DNA of 64,000 bases, from contig BEHM01000011.1 in the NCBI GenBank assembly GCA_002923315.1, positions 1 to 64,000 on the forward strand, in the 5' to 3' direction. This DNA comes from a bacterium HR10 (GTDB lineage: Bacteria; Acidobacteriota; Blastocatellia; HR10). Positions within the stretch are counted from its first letter, which is position 1. Each line of letters begins with the position of its first letter. The translations under genes were made by a program, and so were the position numbers. A model generated the notes under the pieces. It was not told where the DNA came from. It saw only the letters and a program-made list of their open reading frames with translations, and did not search any database. Shown one piece after another: positions 1 through 7,185 of this stretch.

Positions 1-122
1 GGCTCGAGATGTTGCAGGACCCCGAGCAGAAGATCGCCCGTCCCCGCCAAATCTACATCGGCCCACCCCGCCGCGACTACGTCCCCATCGAGGAGCGGGA
101 GAAACGTCCACCGTCCGGCTGA
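1..122 (+). CDS. C-terminal end of an unidentified protein (partial)
   Basis: An open frame enters the window at base 3 and closes at the TGA of 120-122, giving 39 residues. The tail is rich in Arg, Pro and Glu (it contains RPRQIYIGPPRRDY) and has no membrane segment or recognisable motif, so no function is assigned. It lies 48 bases upstream of the site-2 protease gene on the same strand and may share its transcript. Confidence 0.5.
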   Translation, partial: LEMLQDPEQKIARPRQIYIGPPRRDYVPIEEREKRPPSG

Positions 123-170
123 GCGGGGCCGGGCCTTCGGCAGAAGCCGTGGTTCTCGGAGAGAAGCGCA

Positions 171-1289
171 GTGTTCGCGCATACGTTGCGACTTGGGCGT
201 ATCCTCGGCATCCCGGTGGGGCTCCATTATTCGTGGTTCATCGTCTTCGTGCTCGTGACGTTGTCGCTGGTGGCGCAGTTCACCACGGAGTATCCGGGCT
301 GGGCAGCGGGGGTGACGTATAGCGTTGGCGTGCTGACGAGTCTGTTGCTCTTTCTCTCGGTCTTACTGCATGAGCTGGGACATAGCATCGTCGCCCTGCG
401 AAAAGGGATACGAGTCCGGGCGATCACGCTTTTCGTTTTCGGGGGCGTGGCGCAGATCGAGCGCGAGCCGAGTCGTCCTCGGGATGAATTTCAGATCGCA
501 GTGGCCGGACCGGCGGTGAGCTTCCTTCTGGCCGGCGCGTTCTACGGATTCTCTCGCGGGATGGAGTCACTCAGCGAGCCGCTTCAGGTGTTGGGGCAGT
601 GGTTGGGGCGGATCAATTTCATCCTGGCCGCCTTCAACTTGATCCCGGGGTTCCCGCTAGATGGGGGACGCGTGCTTCGGGCCCTTTTGTGGAGGGTGAC
701 GGGGAGCTACGATCGAGGGACGCGCTTGGCTTCGGCGGCGGGTCAGGGGATCGCGTATCTCTTCATCGTCGCCGGAGTGTGGATCGCCTTCTCGAAGGAT
801 TTCGTGGGCGGGTTGTGGTTGGGATTCATCGGGTGGTTCTTGCTGAGTGCAGCTCAGGCCACCGTGGCGCAGTTGGATGTGCGGCGCTTGCTGAGAGGGA
901 TTCGTGCCGTTGATGCGATGACCACGGATTGTTTGGTCTTGCCACGGGGGATGAGTGTGGCGGAGCTTGTGGAGGAGCACCTTTTGCGCACGGGACGGCG
1001 CTGCGCGCTCGTGGTGGAGGGGGATCGGCTCCTGGGCCTGATCACGCTGCATCAGGTTCGGCGAGTGCCGCGCGCGGAGTGGACGATGACGCCTCTGGAG
1101 GCCGTCGCGATTCCGGAATCCGAGCTGCATGCCGTTCCGCCGGAGATGGAGCTGGTGGAGGTGCTCGCCCTGATGGACGACTACAACGTCAACCAAGTGC
1201 CGGTCGTGCGCGATGGGCGGATCATCGGGCTCATCGGGCGCGAGCAATTGATGCATGTCATCCGAACCCGCTTGGAATTGGGGGTGTAG
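171..1289 (+). CDS. Site-2 protease family (M50) zinc metalloprotease with CBS domains
   Basis: A 372-residue intramembrane protease of the M50 family, which cleaves transmembrane substrates inside the membrane. The zinc site is visible: HELGH (His67, Glu68, His71) in one hydrophobic segment and NLIPGFPLDGGR carrying Asp164 in a later one. About five to six membrane segments fill residues 15-230. Two CBS domains follow (roughly 245-300 and 310-370), usually adenine-nucleotide sensors, so activity may follow energy state. The start is a GTG preceded by GGAGA at a spacing of about 8. The disulfide oxidoreductase gene follows after 12 bases and OsmC after that, which hints at a stress or envelope redox operon. 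The family is certain; the substrate is unknown. Confidence 0.9.
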   Translation: MFAHTLRLGRILGIPVGLHYSWFIVFVLVTLSLVAQFTTEYPGWAAGVTYSVGVLTSLLLFLSVLLHELGHSIVALRKGIRVRAITLFVFGGVAQIEREPSRPRDEFQIAVAGPAVSFLLAGAFYGFSRGMESLSEPLQVLGQWLGRINFILAAFNLIPGFPLDGGRVLRALLWRVTGSYDRGTRLASAAGQGIAYLFIVAGVWIAFSKDFVGGLWLGFIGWFLLSAAQATVAQLDVRRLLRGIRAVDAMTTDCLVLPRGMSVAELVEEHLLRTGRRCALVVEGDRLLGLITLHQVRRVPRAEWTMTPLEAVAIPESELHAVPPEMELVEVLALMDDYNVNQVPVVRDGRIIGLIGREQLMHVIRTRLELGV

Positions 1290-1301
1290 AAGGAGGGGGC
1301 T

Positions 1302-1964
1302 ATGGCCTTCTTGGATGAACGCACGCGTCAGGAGCTGCAACGGCGATTGGCCGAGTTGGTCCATCCCGTGCGGCTCGTCTTTTTCACTCAGGAACTGGAG
1401 TGTCCGACCTGTCGAGAGACAGGACAGCTCTTGCGCGAGACGGCTGAACTGTCGGAGAAGATTCACCTGGACGTCTATAACTTCCAGCTCGATCGTGAGC
1501 AGGTCGAAGCCTTCGGGGTGGATAAGATCCCGGCGACGGTCGTCATGGGGGAGCGTGACTACGGGATTCGCTTCTATGGGATTCCGTCCGGGTATGAATT
1601 CGCGAGTCTGGTGGATGCGATCCTCGCCGTCTCGCAAGGGGATTCCGGGCTCTCGCCTGAGACGCGGCAGAAGCTGCGTCGGGTGAAGGAGCCGTTGCAC
1701 ATTCAGGTTCTGGTCACGCCGACCTGACCGTACTGTCCGGCCGCGGTGCGGCTGGCGCATCGGATGGCGATCGAGAGCGAATGGATTCGTGCGGATATGG
1801 TGGAGGTCTCCGAATTCCCGTATCTCATCACGCGGTATCAGGTCATGGGCGTTCCCCTCACCGTCGTCAACGAGACGACGTTCATCGAGGGGGCGCGCCC
1901 GGAGTCGGCCTTCGTGGATGAGGTGCTCTCGGCGTTGTCGGCCTCTTCGGAATCGGAGACCTGA
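1302..1964 (+). CDS. Protein disulfide oxidoreductase (PDO-like), candidate selenoprotein with in-frame TGA
   Basis: One 221-codon frame interrupted only by the TGA at 1725-1727 (codon 142). Upstream is a thioredoxin-fold unit with CPTC (Cys34, Cys37) and a cis-Pro segment DKIPATVV. Downstream the same frame continues with PYCPAAVRLAH and VMGVPLTV. In the two-domain PDO/glutaredoxin-like family the second motif reads VTPTCPYCP; here the first Cys of that CPYC is exactly the TGA codon, giving UPYC. Length (220 aa) and both domains match the family when TGA is read through. A hairpin lies 3' of the TGA at the distance expected of a bacterial SECIS. It would reduce or form protein disulfides. 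It follows the M50 protease and precedes OsmC. The alternative is a nonsense mutation or sequencing error, which the position at the catalytic Cys makes unlikely. Insertion needs SelA, SelB, SelD and tRNA-Sec, none of which is in this window. Confidence 0.85.
1737..1755 (+). promoter_or_regulatory. Candidate bacterial SECIS hairpin for the TGA codon
   Basis: CCGGCCGC pairs with GCGGCTGG over 8 bp (one G-U), closing a three-base GGT loop at 1745-1747. The loop starts 17 nt after the TGA. Bacterial SECIS elements lie inside the coding region just after UGA, with a short stem and a small loop that has a G in its first two positions, typically 16-37 nt from UGA. All of these hold here. GC-rich coding sequence forms chance hairpins, so the supporting point is the match in position and loop. 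Confidence 0.6.
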
Positions 1965-1988
1965 GAGCCTCGTTGTGGAGGGAGGGCA

Positions 1989-2513
1989 ATGGGGGTGAAT
2001 AACGTCAACACGGAAGCCGTCATGGCGTTCGCGGCCGAGGTGCAGCGCGACCCGCAGGTGGCGAAGAAGAGAAAGCGCGTCGAAGGGGAGTGGGTGCTTC
2101 AGGAGGGGCAGCCCCAGTTTCGCGCGCGTCTGGAGTATCCGACGGGCGCAGATGTGGTCGAATCCGACGGTGCGCCGTTCATGGGGGGAGGGGGGAGAAA
2201 GCCCGATCCCGTTCAATATTGCCTGTACGGTCTGGCCGCGTGTTTTGCCGGGACGTTCGCCACGCTGGCGGCGATGGAGGGAGTCGCTCTCAAGAAGCTC
2301 GTCGTCGCGGCGGAAAATCGCGTGGACCTCAGCCGGACGCTCGGCCTCTCCACGAATCCCATCGTCGAGGGGGTAGAGATCACCGTGATGGTCTCGGCCG
2401 AGGCCCCGCGCGAGAAGTTGGCGGAGATCGAGCGGCTGGCGCGCGAGCGGTGCCCCGGTGTCTATTGCCTCACGACCCCCATCCCGCTCACGACGCATCT
2501 CGTGGTCGAGTGA
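1989..2513 (+). CDS. OsmC family protein
   Basis: A 174-residue OsmC-fold protein, probably a cytoplasmic thiol peroxidase or related redox protein. Residues 78-90 (YCLYGLAACFAGT) form the helix that carries the first redox Cys, and Cys155 and Cys160 in ERCPGVYC form the second site. The pattern is that of the broader OsmC-like group rather than classical OsmC or Ohr. A GGAGG-type ribosome binding site lies upstream of the ATG. It follows the candidate selenoprotein by 24 bases on the same strand, so a shared redox job is likely. Its Cys codons are ordinary TGC, not TGA. Confidence 0.85.
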   Translation: MGVNNVNTEAVMAFAAEVQRDPQVAKKRKRVEGEWVLQEGQPQFRARLEYPTGADVVESDGAPFMGGGGRKPDPVQYCLYGLAACFAGTFATLAAMEGVALKKLVVAAENRVDLSRTLGLSTNPIVEGVEITVMVSAEAPREKLAEIERLARERCPGVYCLTTPIPLTTHLVVE

Positions 2514-2668
2514 GACGATTCGCCTCGTTCGCGGGCGACGGGGGGAGGCGGCGGGGGTCGAAGGAGGCGTGTGGGCATCCGGTGTGCGGGCCTGTGTCCG
2601 AAACGCCCGTTGTGGTGCCTCTGTGGGGGGGAATCGAGATGCGCGCGCGGCGTTAGATCGAGTGGATA

Positions 2669-2756
2669 TGGCGGAGGGTGTGGGATTCGAACCCACAAGG
2701 GTCGTGCGACCCGCCGGTTTTCAAGACCGGTGCCTTGCCGATTCGGCCAACCCTCC
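2669..2756 (-). tRNA. tRNA-Ser(TGA)
   Basis: An 88-base cloverleaf on the minus strand: acceptor GGAGGGT pairs with ACCCTCC, the discriminator is G, and CCA is encoded (2669-2671). The anticodon loop CTTGAAA has anticodon TGA at 2723-2721, reading UCA. A long variable arm (GGGTCGCACGACCC) and the T-loop GTTCGAATC confirm a class II serine tRNA. It is not tRNA-Sec, which would carry anticodon TCA. Confidence 0.95.
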
Positions 2757-2870
2757 GCGGGGAAGTATACGGCCTCGTTTCCCGAACGTTCAAGTCCGAG
2801 ACCCCGTGGCGTCCTTCGAGGCGCGCCCGGTGCAGGGGTGAGGGGCGCGTGATCGGGGTGCGCGACGGGA

Positions 2871-2900
2871 TTGACGCCTCAGGAGGGGGGCCTCTATATT
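2871..2900 (+). promoter_or_regulatory. Sigma70-like promoter of hpt
   Basis: TTGACG (2871-2876), an 18-nt spacer, then TATATT (2895-2900). Transcription would begin near 2907, 17 bases before the hpt ATG. Confidence 0.6.
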
Positions 2901-2923
2901 TCGCCTCTATCCGGTTGGGGGAG

Positions 2924-3508
2924 ATGACGATGTCATCGCTGGGGCGAGCTTCGGAGTTTCAGAGTCCGGACATCGAGGTGCTCATTGATGAGGCGACGTT
3001 GAAGCGTCGGATCGCCGAGTTGGGGGCGGAGATCACGCGCGATTATGCCGGGAAGATGCCCCATCTGGTGGGCGTGCTCAAGGGAGCTGTGGTCTTCTTG
3101 GCCGAACTCATTCGCCATATTGATCTGCCCATCACGCTCGATTTCATCGCCGTCTCCAGCTACGGTGATGCGACCAAGACGTCGGGGGAGGTGCGCATCG
3201 TCAAGGACCTGGACGAGAGTCTGGCTGGGCGCGATGTGTTGCTGGTCGAGGACATTCTCGATACGGGGCTGACGCTCAATTACCTCAGGAACAATTTCCT
3301 CTCGCGCGGCGTCAAGTCGCTCCGTATCGTCACGCTCCTCAATAAGCCCTCCCGGCGCCTTGTGGAGGTGCCCATCGCGTACAAGGGGTTCGATATCCCG
3401 GACGCCTTCGTCGTCGGATTCGGCCTGGATTACGCGCAGCGGTATCGGAACCTGCCGTTCATCGCCGTGTTGAAGAATGTCTCGGTCGAGGATCCCCGCT
3501 CCCCGTAG
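2924..3508 (+). CDS. hpt: Hypoxanthine phosphoribosyltransferase
   Basis: A 194-residue purine salvage enzyme that makes IMP or GMP from hypoxanthine or guanine and PRPP in the cytoplasm. The PRPP loop LLVEDILDTG lies near residues 105-117. HLVGVLKGAVVFLAEL, the flexible-loop SSYG and the base-binding DAFVVGFGLDYAQRYRNLP are all in the usual order. Start chosen at the ATG of 2924, just after GGGGGAG and 24 bases past the -10 box; a second in-frame ATG two codons on is possible. Frame upstream of this is open but lies before the promoter and over the tRNA. It converges on deoB, another nucleoside salvage gene. Confidence 0.92.
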   Translation: MTMSSLGRASEFQSPDIEVLIDEATLKRRIAELGAEITRDYAGKMPHLVGVLKGAVVFLAELIRHIDLPITLDFIAVSSYGDATKTSGEVRIVKDLDESLAGRDVLLVEDILDTGLTLNYLRNNFLSRGVKSLRIVTLLNKPSRRLVEVPIAYKGFDIPDAFVVGFGLDYAQRYRNLPFIAVLKNVSVEDPRSP

Positions 3509-3553
3509 CTCTGGCGCGCGCTCGTGAGGGGCCGGGGATTTCGCGGGCGGACT

Positions 3554-4747
3554 TCAGGAATCGGGCGGATCGGCTTTGATCTCGCCGAGGAAGCTCTCTC
3601 CGGCCGGGAGGCGAAGTCCGAAATTCTCCGCGATCGTCTGTCCGATGTCGGCGAGCGAGCGGCGAATGCCCAGGTTCACCCCGCGTCGCACGCGTCGGCC
3701 GTAGGCGAGAATAGGGACGTACTCGCGCGAGTGGTCGGTCGAAGGCGTCGTGGGATCGCAGCCGTGATCGGCGGTGAGGAGCAGAAGATCATCCGGGCGC
3801 AGTCGCGCTTCGATCTCCGGCAGGCGCGCATCGAAGGCTTCGAGAGCGCGGGCATAGCCTTCGACGTCGTTGCGGTGGCCGTAGAGCATGTCGAAATCCA
3901 CGAGGTTGACGAAGATCACACCGGTCTCGGTCTCACGCATCGCGTGAAGTGTGCCTTCGATCGAGGCCATATTATTCCCCGCCGGGATCTCGCGGGTGAA
4001 CCCACGGTGATTGAAGATCGAACCGGTCTTCCCGACGGCGACCGTCTCCCATCCGGACGCCTTCAGGAGATCGAGCAATGTGGGGGAGGGGGGATCAACG
4101 GCGTAATCCCGCCGCCCCTCCGTGCGTCGGAAATTCCCCGGTGTGCCGACGAACGGTCGCGCGATGACGCGTCCGACGCGATGCGGACCGTGGAACAAAC
4201 GCCGCGCGATCTCACACATTCGGTACAGCTCCTCGCGGGGGATGACCTCCTCATGGGCCGCGATCTGAAAGACGCTGTCGGCCGATGTGTAGACGATCGG
4301 GCATCCCGTCCGCAGATGCTCTTCGCCGAGCTCCTGGATGATCTCCGTCCCCGAAGCGGGCTTATTGCCGAGCACGCGCCGTCCGATCGCTCGCTCGAAG
4401 GCTTCGATGATGTCGGGGGGGAACCCGTTCGGGTATGTGGGGAAGGGCGTCTCTGTGATGATCCCGGCGATCTCCCAATGGCCGGTCGTCGTATCTTTGC
4501 CCGCCGAGGCGATAGCTGCGCGTCCGAACGCCCCCTCGGGAGCCGCTACCGGCGGCAGGGCGACGGGTTTGATATTCGCGATCCCGTAGCGGCGCAAGTT
4601 GGGGACATGAAGCGGGCGATGGGCGAAGAGATGTCCGAGCGTGTCGCTGCCTTGATCCCCATACCGATCCGCATCGGGCATCTCGCCGATCCCGACACTA
4701 TCCAGCACCATGAGGATGACGCGGCGAAAGATCGTACCGAATGGCAT
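3554..4747 (-). CDS. deoB: Phosphopentomutase
   Basis: A 397-residue manganese enzyme of the alkaline phosphatase superfamily that interconverts ribose or deoxyribose 1- and 5-phosphates in nucleoside salvage. The N-terminal metal site [12 protein letters not shown] and C-terminal [19 protein letters not shown] (Asp and His ligands) are clear, as is the cap-domain stretch [11 protein letters not shown] with the Thr that accepts phosphate. The ATG at 4747 is preceded by GGAGGG at a spacing of 6-7, so I prefer it over a longer in-frame start 14 codons upstream. It converges with hpt across 45 bases that hold no obvious terminator. Confidence 0.93.
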   Translation of the reverse strand: MPFGTIFRRVILMVLDSVGIGEMPDADRYGDQGSDTLGHLFAHRPLHVPNLRRYGIANIKPVALPPVAAPEGAFGRAAIASAGKDTTTGHWEIAGIITETPFPTYPNGFPPDIIEAFERAIGRRVLGNKPASGTEIIQELGEEHLRTGCPIVYTSADSVFQIAAHEEVIPREELYRMCEIARRLFHGPHRVGRVIARPFVGTPGNFRRTEGRRDYAVDPPSPTLLDLLKASGWETVAVGKTGSIFNHRGFTREIPAGNNMASIEGTLHAMRETETGVIFVNLVDFDMLYGHRNDVEGYARALEAFDARLPEIEARLRPDDLLLLTADHGCDPTTPSTDHSREYVPILAYGRRVRRGVNLGIRRSLADIGQTIAENFGLRLPAGESFLGEIKADPPDS

Positions 4748-4896
4748 CAGTGACCCTCCTTCATCACTCCTCCCGCGCCCCGGGATCATTCAGGGTGCCC
4801 CGGATATTTGATCGCTCCTTCGGCGGAACGGCCCGCTCACCGAGCGTCCCCCTCGGCTTCTCGCGAATTCGAGCCCATCGGGTGACCCCTCGCCGC

Positions 4897-5637
4897 TCAC
4901 GCCCCCGATTCTGAGCTTTCGACCGATGCCCCGCGGTAGTAGAGAATGCGACTGCAATGATCGCACGTCAGGATCTCTTCGCCCTTGCGCACGTCAGCGT
5001 AGACCTGTGGGCGAACGGTCATATAGCATGCCGTGCAAGAGCCATCGCGCACTTCCGCCAGCGCGATCCCATCGCGCAATTCGACCAGGCGCAGGTACCG
5101 CTGGAGCAAATCCGGGCGAATCGTCCGGGCCAGGCGCTCCCGTTCTTCTCGCATGCGATGCAACTCCTCGGTCAGTCGCTCGACGGCCGTCGCGTATTCG
5201 GCCAGCAGCGCGTCCACATGCTGGCGCTTGGCCTCGATCTCCGGCGTCTGTTCCTGAACCTCCCGTTCGAGCGTCTCGATCGTCTCCAGCAGCTCCAGAA
5301 TCTGCGTCTCCAGCGCGCTGATGAGCTTCTTGGCCATGTCAATCTCGCGCAACGCTGCCGCGTATTCCGTCTGATTCCGCACGCGCATGAGGTCGTTCTT
5401 ATATTTCTCCAAGCGCAGCTGCGCGTCCTGCAGGTCCATCTCCAATTGCCGATGTTGACGCCTGGAGTCTTCCAGGCGCGACTTCTTCTCCAGGTACGCG
5501 GCCGCGAACTCCTCAAACTGTCGCTCCAGCTCAGCCCTCTTCGTCGGTACGATGGCGATCTCTTCTTCCAGGGCCCGAATCTTCAAGTCCAGTTCTTGTA
5601 AGGCGATCAATTTCGCTAACTCTGGATTCACCGCCAC
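4897..5637 (-). CDS. Coiled-coil protein with C4 zinc ribbon (CT398-like)
   Basis: A 246-residue protein. Residues 10-180 are almost entirely charged heptads that would form a long antiparallel coiled coil. The C terminus carries CTACYM and, about 22 residues on, CDHCSR, a four-Cys zinc ribbon. This layout matches the widespread C4-type zinc-ribbon family, suggested to bind nucleic acid or act as a chaperone-like factor; the cellular role is unknown. The first start is GTG at 5637, very close to GGGAGGA; an in-frame GTG two codons on (5631) has better spacing. A TATAAT box on the minus strand lies about 120 bases upstream, divergent from the TenA-like gene. Confidence 0.75.
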   Translation of the reverse strand: MAVNPELAKLIALQELDLKIRALEEEIAIVPTKRAELERQFEEFAAAYLEKKSRLEDSRRQHRQLEMDLQDAQLRLEKYKNDLMRVRNQTEYAAALREIDMAKKLISALETQILELLETIETLEREVQEQTPEIEAKRQHVDALLAEYATAVERLTEELHRMREERERLARTIRPDLLQRYLRLVELRDGIALAEVRDGSCTACYMTVRPQVYADVRKGEEILTCDHCSRILYYRGASVESSESGA

Positions 5638-5754
5638 GTCCTCCCGGGAAAGTCTCGCCGTGACACGGGGAAAGGGGAAGGGTGAGGAGTGACGTTGGGC
5701 TGTATTCTCGGCTCGCCTTGATTGACCGTCTCCCCTTCCATAAGATCACCGACC

Positions 5755-5803
5755 ATTATAGCACAGGGGCATCTTGACACAAAATCGGGGGCGCAACTAC
5801 TTT
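5755..5803. promoter_or_regulatory. Overlapping divergent promoters
   Basis: Plus strand: TTGACA (5774-5779), 18-nt spacer, TACTTT (5798-5803), so transcription starts near 5810, only a few bases before the TenA-like ATG at 5814. Minus strand: TATAAT (5760-5755) with weak -35 choices (TTTTGT at 18 nt or TTGTGT at 16 nt) serving the zinc-ribbon gene. The two promoters share bases, so polymerase at one should hinder the other. Confidence 0.45.
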
Positions 5804-5813
5804 AAATGCCGCT

Positions 5814-6467
5814 ATGCGGGATGAGCTTGAGGATCTGCGACAAGCCGTAGCACCGCTCTGTGAGCGCATCGCGCATCATCCGCTTGTGCGGGAGATCGCA
5901 GAGGGGCGGCTTCCCCGCGAGCGGTTGAGGATTCTGGCCGAGCAGGAATATCACTACACGCTCCACATCTACGACTACTTCGCGCTCAGCGTGCTGCAGA
6001 TGCCGGATCGCGAGGGGAAGGAGTTCTTCATTGAGATGGCGCATCGCGAGGTGGACTACCTGGCGCAGTATCAGCACTTCTTGCGAGCGCTCGGCCTAGA
6101 GCCGGAGGTGGCCGTGCGCGCTGAGCCCTTGCCGGGGGTGCTCGCCGCGCCGAATTTCCTCGTTCACGTGGCCGTCAGTCGCACGCCGGCCGAGAATCTG
6201 GCGGCATTCTTGTTCATCGAGGAGGTCTGGAGCGAGGTCTGTCGCGCGCTGCATGCCGGGTTTCGCGCGCACTATGGGTTCACGGAGTCCGAGGTCCAGT
6301 GCTTCGCACTCCCGCCACTTGATCCCACGCGCGAGGTGATGCTGATCCGGAAGTACGCGGCGGAGGGAGCATGGGAAGCGATTCGTCGCACGGCTCGGCT
6401 CGCCTTGGAATATGAGGCGATGTTCTTCGACGCCGTGCACGCGAAGAGTCGAGGGGAGGGAGGATGA
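5814..6467 (+). CDS. TenA/PqqC-like iron- or thiamine-related protein
   Basis: A 217-residue all-helical protein of the heme-oxygenase-like TenA/THI-4/PqqC superfamily. Typical features are the N-terminal HPLVREIAEGRLPRERLRILAEQEYHYTLHIYDYFAL block, a central FLFIEEVWSEVCRAL helix and the C-terminal LEYEAMFFDAV. TenA enzymes hydrolyse aminopyrimidines in thiamine salvage, but this superfamily also holds diiron oxidases and PqqC-like proteins, so the substrate is open. The ATG lies only about 4 bases past the predicted transcription start and no Shine-Dalgarno is visible, so the message may be leaderless. It overlaps nth by four bases (ATGA). Confidence 0.7.
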   Translation: MRDELEDLRQAVAPLCERIAHHPLVREIAEGRLPRERLRILAEQEYHYTLHIYDYFALSVLQMPDREGKEFFIEMAHREVDYLAQYQHFLRALGLEPEVAVRAEPLPGVLAAPNFLVHVAVSRTPAENLAAFLFIEEVWSEVCRALHAGFRAHYGFTESEVQCFALPPLDPTREVMLIRKYAAEGAWEAIRRTARLALEYEAMFFDAVHAKSRGEGG

Positions 6468-7174
6468 GGAACGCGCATCGTCCGAGGGGAAGACGGTCGG
6501 CGGAAGCGACGCTCGCGGAGGCGCGCGCGCCTTCGCCCGAGGAGCAGGCGCGCGTTCGGGAGATCCTGGCGCGACTTCGAGAGGCGTACCCCGTGGCTCG
6601 AACGGCGCTGAATTTCAGCAATCCCCTGGAGCTTCTGGTGGCGACGATCCTCTCGGCGCAGTGCACCGATGAGCGAGTGAATCAGGTCACGGCGGAGTTG
6701 TTTCGGAAGTACCGCACCGCAGAGGATTATGCTTCGGCGCCATTGCGGGAGCTGGAGCGCATGATCCGGCCGACGGGCTACTACCGGAACAAAGCGCGGG
6801 CGATCAAAGCCGCGTGTCGCAAGATCGCGACCGATTTCGGCGGCGCCGTGCCCGCGACGATGGAGGCGCTGCTGACGCTCCCCGGCGTGGCGCGGAAGAC
6901 GGCCAATGTCGTGTTGCAGAATGCGTTCGGGATCGCCTCGGGCATCGTCGTGGATACGCACGTCTTGCGCGTCGCCCAGCGCCTCGGCTTGACGCGGCAC
7001 ACGGATCGGGACAAAGTCGAGCGCGACCTCATGGCGCTCATCCCGCAAGAGGAGTGGATCGCGTTCAGCCATCGGTTGATCGCTCACGGTCGCCAGACGT
7101 GTCGGGCGCGCCGACCGCTGTGCGGGCAGTGCGTCCTCAACTCCCTCTGTCCCTATCCGCAGAAGACCGGATGA
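6464..7174 (+). CDS. nth: Endonuclease III
   Basis: A 236-residue bifunctional DNA glycosylase/AP lyase for oxidised pyrimidines. The helix-hairpin-helix reads LPGVARKTANVVL, with the catalytic Lys, and the catalytic Asp follows in VVDTHVLRV. The C-terminal 4Fe-4S cluster motif C-x6-C-x2-C-x5-C is complete (CRARRPLCGQCVLNSLC). An extra basic N-terminal segment of about 25 residues precedes the core. The ATG overlaps the stop of the TenA-like gene (ATGA), suggesting translational coupling. It converges with the permease gene 11 bases away. Confidence 0.94.
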   Translation: MRNAHRPRGRRSAEATLAEARAPSPEEQARVREILARLREAYPVARTALNFSNPLELLVATILSAQCTDERVNQVTAELFRKYRTAEDYASAPLRELERMIRPTGYYRNKARAIKAACRKIATDFGGAVPATMEALLTLPGVARKTANVVLQNAFGIASGIVVDTHVLRVAQRLGLTRHTDRDKVERDLMALIPQEEWIAFSHRLIAHGRQTCRARRPLCGQCVLNSLCPYPQKTG

Positions 7175-7185
7175 GGACGACGAGA

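Noticed and set aside
1746-1964. A separate small gene starting after the TGA in the oxidoreductase frame
   Set aside because: It would start inside the conserved PYCPAAVRLAH motif, has no ribosome binding site and is the second half of the same domain.
2669-2756. tRNA with TGA in its anticodon as possible tRNA-Sec
   Set aside because: The anticodon is TGA (reads UCA, serine). tRNA-Sec carries TCA and has an 8-bp acceptor stem; this one has 7.
5700-5813. TPP riboswitch before the TenA-like gene
   Set aside because: The predicted transcript starts only about 4 bases before the ATG and no THI-box sequences are present.
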